Origin: a bacterium
Lineage (GTDB): Bacteria > Verrucomicrobiota > Kiritimatiellia > CAIKKV01 > CAITUY01
Length of the DNA: 38,336 bases
Reading direction: 5' to 3'
NCBI GenBank assembly: GCA_037128595.1
Contig: JBAXWB010000041.1
Coordinates: 1 to 38,336, forward strand
Shown here: positions 32,015 to 38,336 of the stretch, one piece after another
How positions within the stretch are numbered: position 1 is the first letter of the stretch
Layout: every line of letters begins with the position of its first letter
Position numbers and translations under genes: made by a program
The notes under the pieces: model-generated
The model's database searches: none
The model's input: the letters and a program-made list of their open reading frames with translations, nothing else
Told to the model about the DNA's origin: nothing

Positions 32015-33385
32015 ATGACAGACTCCTACACAGATACGATCGCGGCGATCGCAACAGCCCCTGGCGAAGGGGCGATTGCCATTGTCCGCCTTACCGGGCC
32101 GGCAAGCCTTGAGATCGCCGACCGCGTATTCCGCGGCAAGGGGCGCCCACCTTCACGGCGGGCAGCCCAGACGTTCGTGCATGGCACCCTCGTCAGCGAG
32201 AACGGGGTGATCGATGAAGTGATTCTGCTGATCTATCGTGCCCCTCATAGTTACACCCGGGAAGACTCCGTGGAGTTCCAGGGGCATGGCGGCTCGGCAG
32301 CCGCCAAACGGATCCTCCGGACCATGCTGGAAGCTGGAGCCAGAATGGCAGAACCCGGCGAATTCACTAAACGGGCGTTTCTGAGTGGCCGTATTGATCT
32401 TCTGCAGGCCGAGGCCGTACTCGACCTGATCCGCGCCCGCTCCGACCGTGCCGCCGATGCCGCCTTGGAGCAACTTAGCGGCAGCCTCAGCAAGGCATTC
32501 GAGCAATTGTACGATGATACCCTGGCCCTGGCGGCCAATCTGGAGGCCACCCTTGATTTCTCCGAGGACGAACTCCCTGCGTCTGTCATGCAGGAGGTCA
32601 TCGCCCGGAGACAGCACGTTGACGCCGAATTCAAGCGCCTGCTCGATTCCTGGGACGAGGGCCACCTACTCCGCGAAGGGGCCCTGGTCGTGATTTCCGG
32701 CAAACCGAATGTCGGAAAATCCACCCTGCTGAATGCCCTGGTTGGCAAGAACCGCGCCATCGTTACCCCCATCGCCGGCACCACCCGCGACACTATAGAA
32801 GAACATGTGGTCATAAATGGCTTTACGGTCAGAATAGTCGATACCGCCGGCCTTAGAGAGACCCCCTGCGAAATTGAAAAAGAAGGGGTCAGCCGGGCCA
32901 TTAGCGCTATAAGTGGCTCTGATTGCAATATATATGTCATTGATGGAACTTTAGAATTAGATGATCAAGACGAGTCTAATTTAAGTTTATTAAATCCATC
33001 AAAAACAATTATCGCGATAAATAAATGTGACTCTCACGGTTTATTGACTACAACGGCCCGATTGACCAATAAGTCCGACATGTTAATCAGCGCCAAAAAT
33101 GGGATCGGCATAGAGGCGCTCAAACAAGCCATTATCAGTAAATTAGGCATTCATGGTGGAGGAACGCCTCATGCCGCCATCTCAGAACGACACCGTCATT
33201 TACTGGTATCGGCCCATAAGGATATCGTTGAATCCGGCTTGTTACTCGCCCGCCCCACTCCGGAACCCGCTCTGGCGGCTTCGCGGCTGCGGGGGGCCCT
33301 CGAAACCCTGGGTCAGGTCACAGGCCGGATCTATCACGAAGAACTGCTCAACACCATCTTCTCCCGCTTCTGCATCGGAAAATAA
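32015..33385 (+). CDS. mnmE: tRNA modification GTPase MnmE
   Basis: The 456-residue protein forms, with MnmG, the enzyme that makes 5-carboxymethylaminomethyl-type modifications at wobble U34. The N-terminal TrmE fold ([52 protein letters not shown]) leads to a helical domain and an inserted G domain: [26 protein letters not shown] and NKCD. The C terminus FCIGK, with the conserved cysteine, is intact. A segment of about 150 bp within the G domain (32910-33060) is far AT-richer than the rest, with TTA, ATA and AAT codons. vapBC is divergent upstream. No clear Shine-Dalgarno precedes the ATG. Confidence 0.96.
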   Translation: MTDSYTDTIAAIATAPGEGAIAIVRLTGPASLEIADRVFRGKGRPPSRRAAQTFVHGTLVSENGVIDEVILLIYRAPHSYTREDSVEFQGHGGSAAAKRILRTMLEAGARMAEPGEFTKRAFLSGRIDLLQAEAVLDLIRARSDRAADAALEQLSGSLSKAFEQLYDDTLALAANLEATLDFSEDELPASVMQEVIARRQHVDAEFKRLLDSWDEGHLLREGALVVISGKPNVGKSTLLNALVGKNRAIVTPIAGTTRDTIEEHVVINGFTVRIVDTAGLRETPCEIEKEGVSRAISAISGSDCNIYVIDGTLELDDQDESNLSLLNPSKTIIAINKCDSHGLLTTTARLTNKSDMLISAKNGIGIEALKQAIISKLGIHGGGTPHAAISERHRHLLVSAHKDIVESGLLLARPTPEPALAASRLRGALETLGQVTGRIYHEELLNTIFSRFCIGK

Positions 33386-33410
33386 ACAGGAAGAGAATCC
33401 TAAGACCCTC

Positions 33411-35396
33411 ATGAGTGAGTACGATATTCTTGTAGTCGGTGCCGGACATGCCGGGTGCGAGGCGGCCTTGGCCGCCGCCAGGATGGGTGCCAATACGGCC
33501 CTCCTGACCATGGATCGATTGGCGATTGCCCGAATGTCGTGCAATCCCTCCATCGGCGGGATCGCCAAATCCCACATCGTCTGCGAGCTGGATGCGCTGG
33601 GCGGCGAGATGGGCCTCAACAGCGACTGTACAGGGATTCAATTCCGCACCCTCAACACCAAAAAAGGTCCGGCGGTCCAGGCCTTCCGGACCCAATGCGA
33701 CAAACACGCCTACGCCAACCGGATGCGGCGCGTCGTCGAAAAAACCCCACATCTGACCATTCTAGAGGGACAGGCAGATGATCTCTGGCTCAGCAATGGC
33801 CGCCTTTGCGGCGTTATTCTCTCCGATGGCAGCCAAATCGCAGCGAAAAGCGTCATTTTGACCACCGGAACCTTCCTGAATGGCGTCATTCACATCGGGA
33901 AGACTTCATTCCCGGGCGGCCGCAAGGGCGAAGCGGCCGCGCCCCGCCTCAGCCAATCCCTGGCCCGGATCGGGTTCAGACTCGGCCGATTAAAAACAGG
34001 GACCCCGCCCCGGCTCCATAAAGAGAGCATCAACTGGGAGAAAACCGCGGAACAACCCGGGGAAATCCCGCCCCCGTTCTTTTCCTACCAAACCCGTAAG
34101 CAGGGGGCAGTAGGCAGTGAGCAGTCAGCAGCCGGAATGTTCCACGTGGAACAAGTGCCAGTAAACAGTGAGCAGTCAGCAGTCGGCAGTCAGCAGAATT
34201 CCCACTGCTCCCCGCCCACTGCCCACTGCCCACTGCCTACTGCCAACTGCTCCCTGTTCCACGTGGAACATTCCGTACTACGGCCATGGGAACCGGGAGA
34301 ATCCCAGCTTCCCTGCTATTTGACCCATACCACAAACGAAACCCATGACATTATTCGCGCCAACCTTGATAAAAGCGCGATGTATGGCGGAATCATTACG
34401 GGAAAGGGCGCGCGGTATTGTCCGTCAATCGAGGATAAGATCGTCAAGTTTGCGGACAAAGATAGCCACCATGTTTTTCTGGAACCGGAAGGGAGAACCA
34501 CGCCCGAGATCTATCCCAATGGTACCTCGAACAGTCTTCCTGAAGCTGTTCAGGTAGCGATGATCCACTCCATTCCCGGATTGGAGCGGGCCGTCTTCAC
34601 CAATCTGGCGTATGCCATTGAGTATGATTACTCGGATCCTACGCAACTAATGCATACGCTGGAGTCGAAGATTGTGGAGCATCTTTATTTTGCCGGACAG
34701 ATCAATGGGACCACCGGCTATGAGGAGGCGGCGGGGCAGGGGTTTGTCGCGGGGGTGAATGCCGTCTTTAAATTGAGGGGTGAACCGCCCTTGGTGCTGG
34801 GGCGGGGGGATGCCTATATCGGGGTCCTGATTGATGACCTGGTCACGAAGGGAACGGATGAACCGTATCGCATGTTTACCTCGCGTGCCGAGCATCGTCT
34901 GGTGTTGCGTCAGGATAACTCCATCTTCCGGATGCTGCCATTCGCTAAACGTTTGGGAATCGTCCCAAAACCGGACCTTCATCAATTTGAAATGGTTCAA
35001 GGTCAGATCGCAACGGAGATTAAGCGATTGAACACAACGTTTCATGGCGGACAGTCTCTTGCGCAACTGCTTCGCAGGACGGAAGTTACATACCAAGACC
35101 TGCCATCAAGATTAGAATCGGACCGTTTGGTCATTTCGCAGATTGAGATTCTGGTTAAGTACGCCGGGTATATCGAGCGAGAGAATATCCAGATCGAACG
35201 GGCTCATGCGCTTGAGGATCAGCGCATCCCGGACTGGATCGATTATGACTCACTGGAGGTGCTCCGTTTTGAATGCCGGGAGAAGCTGAAGCGGATTCGA
35301 CCGGAATCGTTGGGACAGGCGGCCCGGATCTCAGGAGTCAACCCTGCGGACATCTCGATCCTGGCGGTGATCATCAAGCGGGGGCCGAAGACATGA
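33411..35396 (+). CDS. mnmG: tRNA uridine modification enzyme MnmG (GidA) with in-frame insertion
   Basis: The protein of 661 residues is the FAD-dependent partner of MnmE. FAD motif: [20 protein letters not shown]; then [25 protein letters not shown] and [11 protein letters not shown]; later [28 protein letters not shown] and [14 protein letters not shown]. It is about 40 residues longer than most MnmG because of a low-complexity insertion (about residues 230-290) coded by 34101-34275, with peptides FHVEQ and FHVEH, placed between '[10 protein letters not shown]' and 'LPCYLTHT'. This loop precedes the helical domain and the frame is kept, so the protein may still work. ATG at 33411 matches the family; a frame open from 33153 is mnmE overlap. 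mnmG is 25 bp after mnmE and overlaps the HD gene. Confidence 0.95.
   Translation: MSEYDILVVGAGHAGCEAALAAARMGANTALLTMDRLAIARMSCNPSIGGIAKSHIVCELDALGGEMGLNSDCTGIQFRTLNTKKGPAVQAFRTQCDKHAYANRMRRVVEKTPHLTILEGQADDLWLSNGRLCGVILSDGSQIAAKSVILTTGTFLNGVIHIGKTSFPGGRKGEAAAPRLSQSLARIGFRLGRLKTGTPPRLHKESINWEKTAEQPGEIPPPFFSYQTRKQGAVGSEQSAAGMFHVEQVPVNSEQSAVGSQQNSHCSPPTAHCPLPTANCSLFHVEHSVLRPWEPGESQLPCYLTHTTNETHDIIRANLDKSAMYGGIITGKGARYCPSIEDKIVKFADKDSHHVFLEPEGRTTPEIYPNGTSNSLPEAVQVAMIHSIPGLERAVFTNLAYAIEYDYSDPTQLMHTLESKIVEHLYFAGQINGTTGYEEAAGQGFVAGVNAVFKLRGEPPLVLGRGDAYIGVLIDDLVTKGTDEPYRMFTSRAEHRLVLRQDNSIFRMLPFAKRLGIVPKPDLHQFEMVQGQIATEIKRLNTTFHGGQSLAQLLRRTEVTYQDLPSRLESDRLVISQIEILVKYAGYIERENIQIERAHALEDQRIPDWIDYDSLEVLRFECREKLKRIRPESLGQAARISGVNPADISILAVIIKRGPKT
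34107..34254. repeat. Degenerate heptamer repeats (GCAGTNN) inside mnmG
   Basis: Units of 7 bp run head to tail: four from 34107 (gcagtag, gcagtga, gcagtca, gcagccg), about five from 34157 to 34196, and seven in opposite orientation from 34204 to 34252 (actgctc, cccgccc, actgccc, actgccc, actgcct, actgcca, actgctc). The left and right blocks can pair, so the RNA could form a long hairpin. Three heptamers make seven codons, giving repeats such as SEQSA in the protein. Confidence 0.85.
34138..34153. promoter_or_regulatory. parS-like 16-bp palindrome, copy 1, within mnmG
   Basis: TGTTCCACGTGGAACA is a perfect palindrome identical in pattern to the ParB-binding centromere consensus TGTTNCACGTGNAACA. 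Together with GGAAC-type flank it forms a 21-bp segment (34133-34153) repeated in inverted orientation at 34255-34275. It is translated as MFHVEQ. Chromosomal parS sites are usually near the origin and near gidA/gidB-parAB, so the location in mnmG is plausible; ParB binding has not been shown. Confidence 0.75.
34255..34270. promoter_or_regulatory. parS-like 16-bp palindrome, copy 2, within mnmG
   Basis: A second perfect TGTTCCACGTGGAACA lies 117 bp (39 codons) after the first, in the same reading frame, and is translated as FHVEH. With its right flank ATTCCG it is the exact inverted copy of the 21-bp block containing copy 1. Two perfect 16-mers this close cannot be chance. Confidence 0.75.
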
Positions 35397-35812
35397 AGAC
35401 CACGCGAGCGAAAATCGTCCGGCTATTGATGGACTATTTCGGGACCGATGACCGACGGATCGAGCATGCACTGAAGGTGCTCTTCCACGCTGAACAGATT
35501 TACAAAGCCGCACCCGAGGGCGATGAGGATATTCTCATTGCCGTCGCTTTGCTGCATGATATCGGCATCAAGGTCTCCGAACAGGAGTTGGGGTATAACA
35601 CCGGCAAGACGCAGGAACAGTACGGGCCGCCCATTGCCGGACGGCTGCTGGCGTCCATCGCCTTCCCGCCGGAAAAACTTGAAATCGTGAAGCACATCAT
35701 CGGGAATCATCACTCCCCGTCACGCTACGCTTACCCGGAATTGAAAATCCTGAAGGAGGCGGACCGGATCGTGAATGAGCAGGAAACGATCGCTAGCCTT
35801 ATGGATGGCTAA
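35393..35812 (+). CDS. HD-domain protein (putative phosphohydrolase)
   Basis: The 139-residue protein has the HD metal-binding fold: [19 protein letters not shown] with H, then [10 protein letters not shown] (HD pair) and later [25 protein letters not shown] with NHH and D. The set H...HD...D is typical of small HD phosphohydrolases, which act on nucleotides or other phosphates. The frame can be opened upstream within mnmG, but the ATG at 35393 overlaps the mnmG stop (ATGA), indicating coupling. Substrate is unknown. A long hairpin follows the stop codon. Confidence 0.85.
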   Translation: MKTTRAKIVRLLMDYFGTDDRRIEHALKVLFHAEQIYKAAPEGDEDILIAVALLHDIGIKVSEQELGYNTGKTQEQYGPPIAGRLLASIAFPPEKLEIVKHIIGNHHSPSRYAYPELKILKEADRIVNEQETIASLMDG

Positions 35813-35816
35813 CACC

Positions 35817-35892
35817 ACTACGAAACACGCGAAAGGCGCGAAAATGGTAGATCCTTGTGACCCATTTTCGCGCCTTTCGCGTGTTTCGTAGT
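35817..35892. repeat. Long perfect inverted repeat (31-bp arms) between convergent genes
   Basis: The arm 35817-35847, starting ACTACGAAACACGCGAAAGG, is exactly complementary to 35862-35892 around a 14-nt loop. The hairpin lies 5 bp after the HD gene stop and 15 bp before the end of the convergent DUF721 gene. It could end transcription in both directions or be a small palindromic mobile repeat; its arms contain repeated CGCGAAA words. A perfect 31-bp match indicates recent origin or active maintenance. Confidence 0.85.
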
Positions 35893-35906
35893 TATAGCGT
35901 TTCTTT

Positions 35907-36275
35907 TCAGGAACGGGCCTGATCTTGCCCGGGATCCATGCTGAGCCGGACCGTGAGGATGACATCGCGGCCGAACACGCTCTGCAACTTGGCCAGCAGC
36001 TCTTTTTTGGCACCCCGCTGGAGTTCGCTCAACCAGGGGGAGCTATCGACAAAAATCGTCAATTCCTTGTTGATCAAACGGCCGGGGCGGGTATGTGCGG
36101 CAATGCCTTTTCCCACCGCCATGGACCACTTCTCAATCAAAATCCCCATGCGGCCCTGTTCATCCAACTTCAGGGTACTCACCAGGGAACCGACCATTGC
36201 GGAAATCGAAACGCCGCCATCAGCCATCGCTGATGAATTCTTCTTGGAATATCGAGGATATTTAAATATGGCCAT
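35907..36275 (-). CDS. DUF721/DciA-like protein
   Basis: The 122-residue protein shows the DUF721 (DciA) signature: ILIEKWSMAVGKGIAAHTRP, then LTIFVDSSPWLSELQRGAKKELLAKL and DVILTVRLS. DciA is the ancestral loader/recruiter of the replicative helicase DnaB in bacteria lacking DnaC. Family members share a K-homology-like domain of about 100 residues. The N-terminal part is basic (FKYPRYSKKNSSAMADGG), with an alternative ATG at 36227. It stands alone after the tsf terminator. Role in replication initiation is from the family. Confidence 0.8.
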   Translation of the reverse strand: MAIFKYPRYSKKNSSAMADGGVSISAMVGSLVSTLKLDEQGRMGILIEKWSMAVGKGIAAHTRPGRLINKELTIFVDSSPWLSELQRGAKKELLAKLQSVFGRDVILTVRLSMDPGQDQARS

Positions 36276-36290
36276 GGTCTTGCGGGGAAC

Positions 36291-36318
36291 TAAAAAGGGC
36301 AGGGTTGCCCCTGCCCTT
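36291..36318 (-). terminator. Intrinsic terminator after rpsB-tsf
   Basis: On the minus strand AAGGGCAGGG pairs with CCCTGCCCTT around a GCAA tetraloop, followed by TTTTT into TAG. This is a textbook rho-independent terminator 21 bp after the tsf stop codon. Confidence 0.9.
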
Positions 36319-36338
36319 ACTCGATTCTGACAGACGCG

Positions 36339-37172
36339 TTACTCGCCCAACTGCCACCGGACAAACCGGCGGATCGTCAGCGTATCGCCCACCTCTTTGC
36401 CCTTGGCATCGAGGAGCTTGGTGATCGACGTATCAGGATCCTTGACGAAGCCCTGGTCAACCAGGCAGACCTGGGAGTAGAACTTGGCCATTTTCCCGTC
36501 CACGATCTTATCAACGATATTGGCCGGCTTGCCAACCACCTGCTTGGCGTAGATATCCCGTTCCGCAGCGACCACATCCGCAGACACTTCCTGGCTTACC
36601 AGATAGCGGGGACTGCAGGCGGCGACATGAAGGGTCAGATCTTTGGCCAATTCCAGAACGACCGGACTGCTGGCGGTGGCCTCCTTGCCGCAACCCAGCT
36701 CGACCATCACGCCCAGTTTGCCGTTCAGGTGGATATAAGACGCCACCATGCCCGGCCCTTGAAGCGTATACCCGATGTTGCGCTTGGCAACCAGGTTTTC
36801 ACCGATCTCGGCAATCTTGGCGGCCATTTCGGTCTTGGTCGTTTCCGTGATTTTCCCATCCGGAATCGACAGCGCCTTTTCGGCCATGGCCTTCACGAAT
36901 TTCTGGAAGGTCTCGTTCTTGGTCACAAAATCAGTTTCACAGTTGATTTCGACCAACGCGCTCTTCTTGCTGTCGCCGGCAGCGGCGATCATGCCCTGAT
37001 TGGCGGCCCGCGATGACTTTTTGGCGGCAATGGCCATGCCGCGCTCACGCAGCAGACGAATTGCCTGATCCTTATCGCCACCGGCTTCCACGAGGGCGCG
37101 CTTGCATTCCATCATGCCGACGTTGGTGGCTTCACGTAATTCCTGAACCATTGCTGCAGTAATATCAGCCAT
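36339..37172 (-). CDS. tsf: Elongation factor Ts
   Basis: The 277-residue protein exchanges GDP for GTP on EF-Tu. N-terminal UBA-like domain MADITAAMVQELREATNVGM is followed by MMECKRALVEAGGDKDQAI and the conserved INCETDFVTKNETF; the C terminus has LVDQGFVKDPDTSITKL. AGGAGAGA precedes the ATG. It is the second gene after rpsB, as in most bacteria, with an intercistronic hairpin between them. Confidence 0.97.
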   Translation of the reverse strand: MADITAAMVQELREATNVGMMECKRALVEAGGDKDQAIRLLRERGMAIAAKKSSRAANQGMIAAAGDSKKSALVEINCETDFVTKNETFQKFVKAMAEKALSIPDGKITETTKTEMAAKIAEIGENLVAKRNIGYTLQGPGMVASYIHLNGKLGVMVELGCGKEATASSPVVLELAKDLTLHVAACSPRYLVSQEVSADVVAAERDIYAKQVVGKPANIVDKIVDGKMAKFYSQVCLVDQGFVKDPDTSITKLLDAKGKEVGDTLTIRRFVRWQLGE

Positions 37173-37201
37173 TGTAACTCTCTCCTGAATTAGGGGTCTC
37201 G

Positions 37202-37232
37202 AAAAATCCCTCCCGCACTTCAGGCGGGAGGG
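37202..37232 (-). terminator. Intercistronic terminator/attenuator between rpsB and tsf
   Basis: On the minus strand CCCTCCCGC pairs perfectly with GCGGGAGGG around a 7-nt loop, followed by ATTTTTC. It stands 8 bp after the rpsB stop and 30 bp before the tsf start. Partial termination here would give more S2 than EF-Ts transcript, similar in idea to the E. coli rpsB-tsf gap. Confidence 0.8.
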
Positions 37233-37240
37233 TGGGGGAA

Positions 37241-38116
37241 TCAGGCCTGAGGGGCGGACGGGGCCGCACCGGGCGCGCCACCGGGAGTCCGACGGCGGGG
37301 GCTGCGGCTTTCACCACGAGGCTTACGGGGACCGGAAGGGCGTCGGTCGCCATCCGCCTGGCCCTGGCCCTGTGAGGCTTCCCGCTTCTTGTTCTCCTCG
37401 ACGGCAATCTTGGAGTACTCGGAAACGCCCTTGAGAATCGCCGCGGCCAAGGCCCCGGCGATCATCTTGATGCCGCGGATGGCGTCATCATTGCCGGGGA
37501 TCGGGTAATCCACAGGATCGGGATTGGTGTTCGTGTCCACAATGGCAATCACCGGGATATGCAGGCGGTTGGCTTCGGCAATCGCGATGGACTCCCGGTT
37601 GACATCAACCACAAACATGGCGCCGGGCTTATCGCTCATGGCGGTCAGACCGGAAAAATTCTTGCGGAGCTTCTCAAGCTCATTCCGCAACACGGCGACT
37701 TCCTTCTTGGGCATTTTGTCGAATTCGCCATCTTTCTCCATCTTTTCAACCTGATGCATGTACTTGATCCGCTTGCGAATGGTCAGGCTGTTGGTCAAGG
37801 TACCGCCGAGCCAGCGGGTGCTGACATAGGGTTGACCACAGGAGGTCGCGATGTCCTTGGTGACCTGTTGCGCCTGCTTCTTGGTGCCGACGAAGAGGAT
37901 GGGACGACCGCGGGCGGCCGTTTCGTACACGAACTGTTTGGCCTTCTCGAGCTGTTCGAGGGTTTTGGTAAGGTCAATAATGTGAATGCCGTTGCGCTTG
38001 TCGAAGACAAACGGCTTCATCTTGGGGTTCCAACGCTTGGTCTGATGACCGAAGTGCAATCCTGCATCCAGCAGGTCCTTGACGGAAAGCTCCGCCGCTT
38101 CTTGAACAATATCCAT
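37241..38116 (-). CDS. rpsB: Ribosomal protein S2
   Basis: The 291-residue protein is the S2 subunit of the 30S ribosome: LLDAGLHFGHQTKRWNPKMK, FVFDKRNGIHIIDLTKT, RWLGGTLTN, IVDTNTNPDPVDYPIPGNDD and ILKGVSEYSKI are all canonical. Compared with the usual 230-260 residues it carries a C-terminal low-complexity basic tail (about 45 residues with GQGQADG, SPRRRTP, GAPGAAP). GGAGG lies 5-6 nt before the ATG at 38116; a second ATG at 38128 is upstream of that site and less likely. Confidence 0.96.
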   Translation of the reverse strand: MDIVQEAAELSVKDLLDAGLHFGHQTKRWNPKMKPFVFDKRNGIHIIDLTKTLEQLEKAKQFVYETAARGRPILFVGTKKQAQQVTKDIATSCGQPYVSTRWLGGTLTNSLTIRKRIKYMHQVEKMEKDGEFDKMPKKEVAVLRNELEKLRKNFSGLTAMSDKPGAMFVVDVNRESIAIAEANRLHIPVIAIVDTNTNPDPVDYPIPGNDDAIRGIKMIAGALAAAILKGVSEYSKIAVEENKKREASQGQGQADGDRRPSGPRKPRGESRSPRRRTPGGAPGAAPSAPQA

Positions 38117-38226
38117 ACTAGCCTCCATATATTAAGCCCATCTAAGACAGGCAATCCGCTTTGGCTGTGCCGGAGAGGCACAACACTCGCTTCCGTCCGG
38201 ACACTTGCCGGACTACAAGGGGAGGG

Positions 38227-38254
38227 ATAGTACAGATGCAGGGTGGAAAAACAA
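38227..38254 (-). promoter_or_regulatory. Promoter of rpsB-tsf
   Basis: On the minus strand TTGTTT (38254-38249) and TACTAT (38232-38227) are 16 bp apart. Transcription would start near 38220, giving a leader of about 100 nt with GC-rich hairpins (GTCCGG/CCGGAC, 38196-38215; TGCC/GGCA). The leader length and structure fit feedback control of S2 expression, which is common, but no known leader motif was recognised. Confidence 0.55.
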
Positions 38255-38336
38255 GAAATTTATTAAGGGTTATTGGGAAACGGGTGGCCGACAAAATTCT
38301 TCAGTTAGGCAGCGCGAGCCAGGGGCTTATTGCGTG

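Noticed and set aside
1-38336. CRISPR array or complete insertion sequence
   Set aside because: No regularly spaced 24-40 bp repeats and no transposase gene were found in the window.
38300-38336. Right-edge minus-strand coding end (HAISPWLALPN then stop)
   Set aside because: Only about 12 codons before the window edge; no family can be recognised and the frame may be chance.

Overview
This 38.3 kb bacterial chromosome segment has a GC-rich core (high fifties by eye) interrupted by two AT-richer or gene-poor accessory stretches. The core gene content (c-di-AMP synthase CdaA with a YbbR partner, RimO, FtsK, FtsH, a DUF2723-like TPR protein remnant, a zinc-ribbon protein of unknown function) and short Shine-Dalgarno spacing fit a Gram-negative, didermic bacterium. 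My best guess is the PVC group (Verrucomicrobiota/Kiritimatiellota-like), from remembered family distributions only; no rRNA gene is present to confirm it.

Layout. (1) 1-4250: the right end of an integrated element, with a DUF5131/Gp37-Gp68 protein, a small winged-helix-like protein and a 622-residue tyrosine recombinase ending beside the 3' end of tRNA-Gln(CTG). (2) 4500-11240, plus strand: a YqjD/YqjE-like envelope pair, a cysteine-rich rhodanese lipoprotein, transaldolase, an ExeA-type ATPase and a hybrid histidine kinase with a periplasmic solute-binding sensor. (3) 23940-11267, minus strand: a tightly packed operon ftsH-folP-cdaA-ybbR-TPR-ftsK-rodZ-like-rimO-pgsA-zinc ribbon-D-aminoacylase, with several start/stop overlaps. 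(4) 23970-31900: an accessory island between ftsH and mnmE holding a split HipBST-type toxin-antitoxin system, HicAB, a 935-residue TOTE-type primase-helicase fused to a DUF559 nuclease, a 1 kb structured and decayed zone, a truncated DUF2723-type gene and VapBC. (5) 32015-35812, plus strand: mnmE, mnmG and an HD-domain gene. (6) 38128-35907, minus strand: rpsB-tsf with two well-formed terminators, then a DciA/DUF721-like gene.

The most unusual observation is an in-frame insertion in mnmG (about 34101-34275). It consists of degenerate heptamer repeats (GCAGTNN) and two perfect 16-bp palindromes identical to the ParB centromere consensus (TGTTCCACGTGGAACA), arranged as 21-bp inverted repeats and translated as FHVEQ and FHVEH. 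Other points worth a look are the primase-helicase-nuclease fusion, the tripartite HipBST locus, a nested inverted-repeat element followed by a terminator-like hairpin (29351-29509), a perfect 34-bp palindrome at 359-392, a 31-bp-arm hairpin at 35817-35892, and an AT-rich patch inside mnmE.
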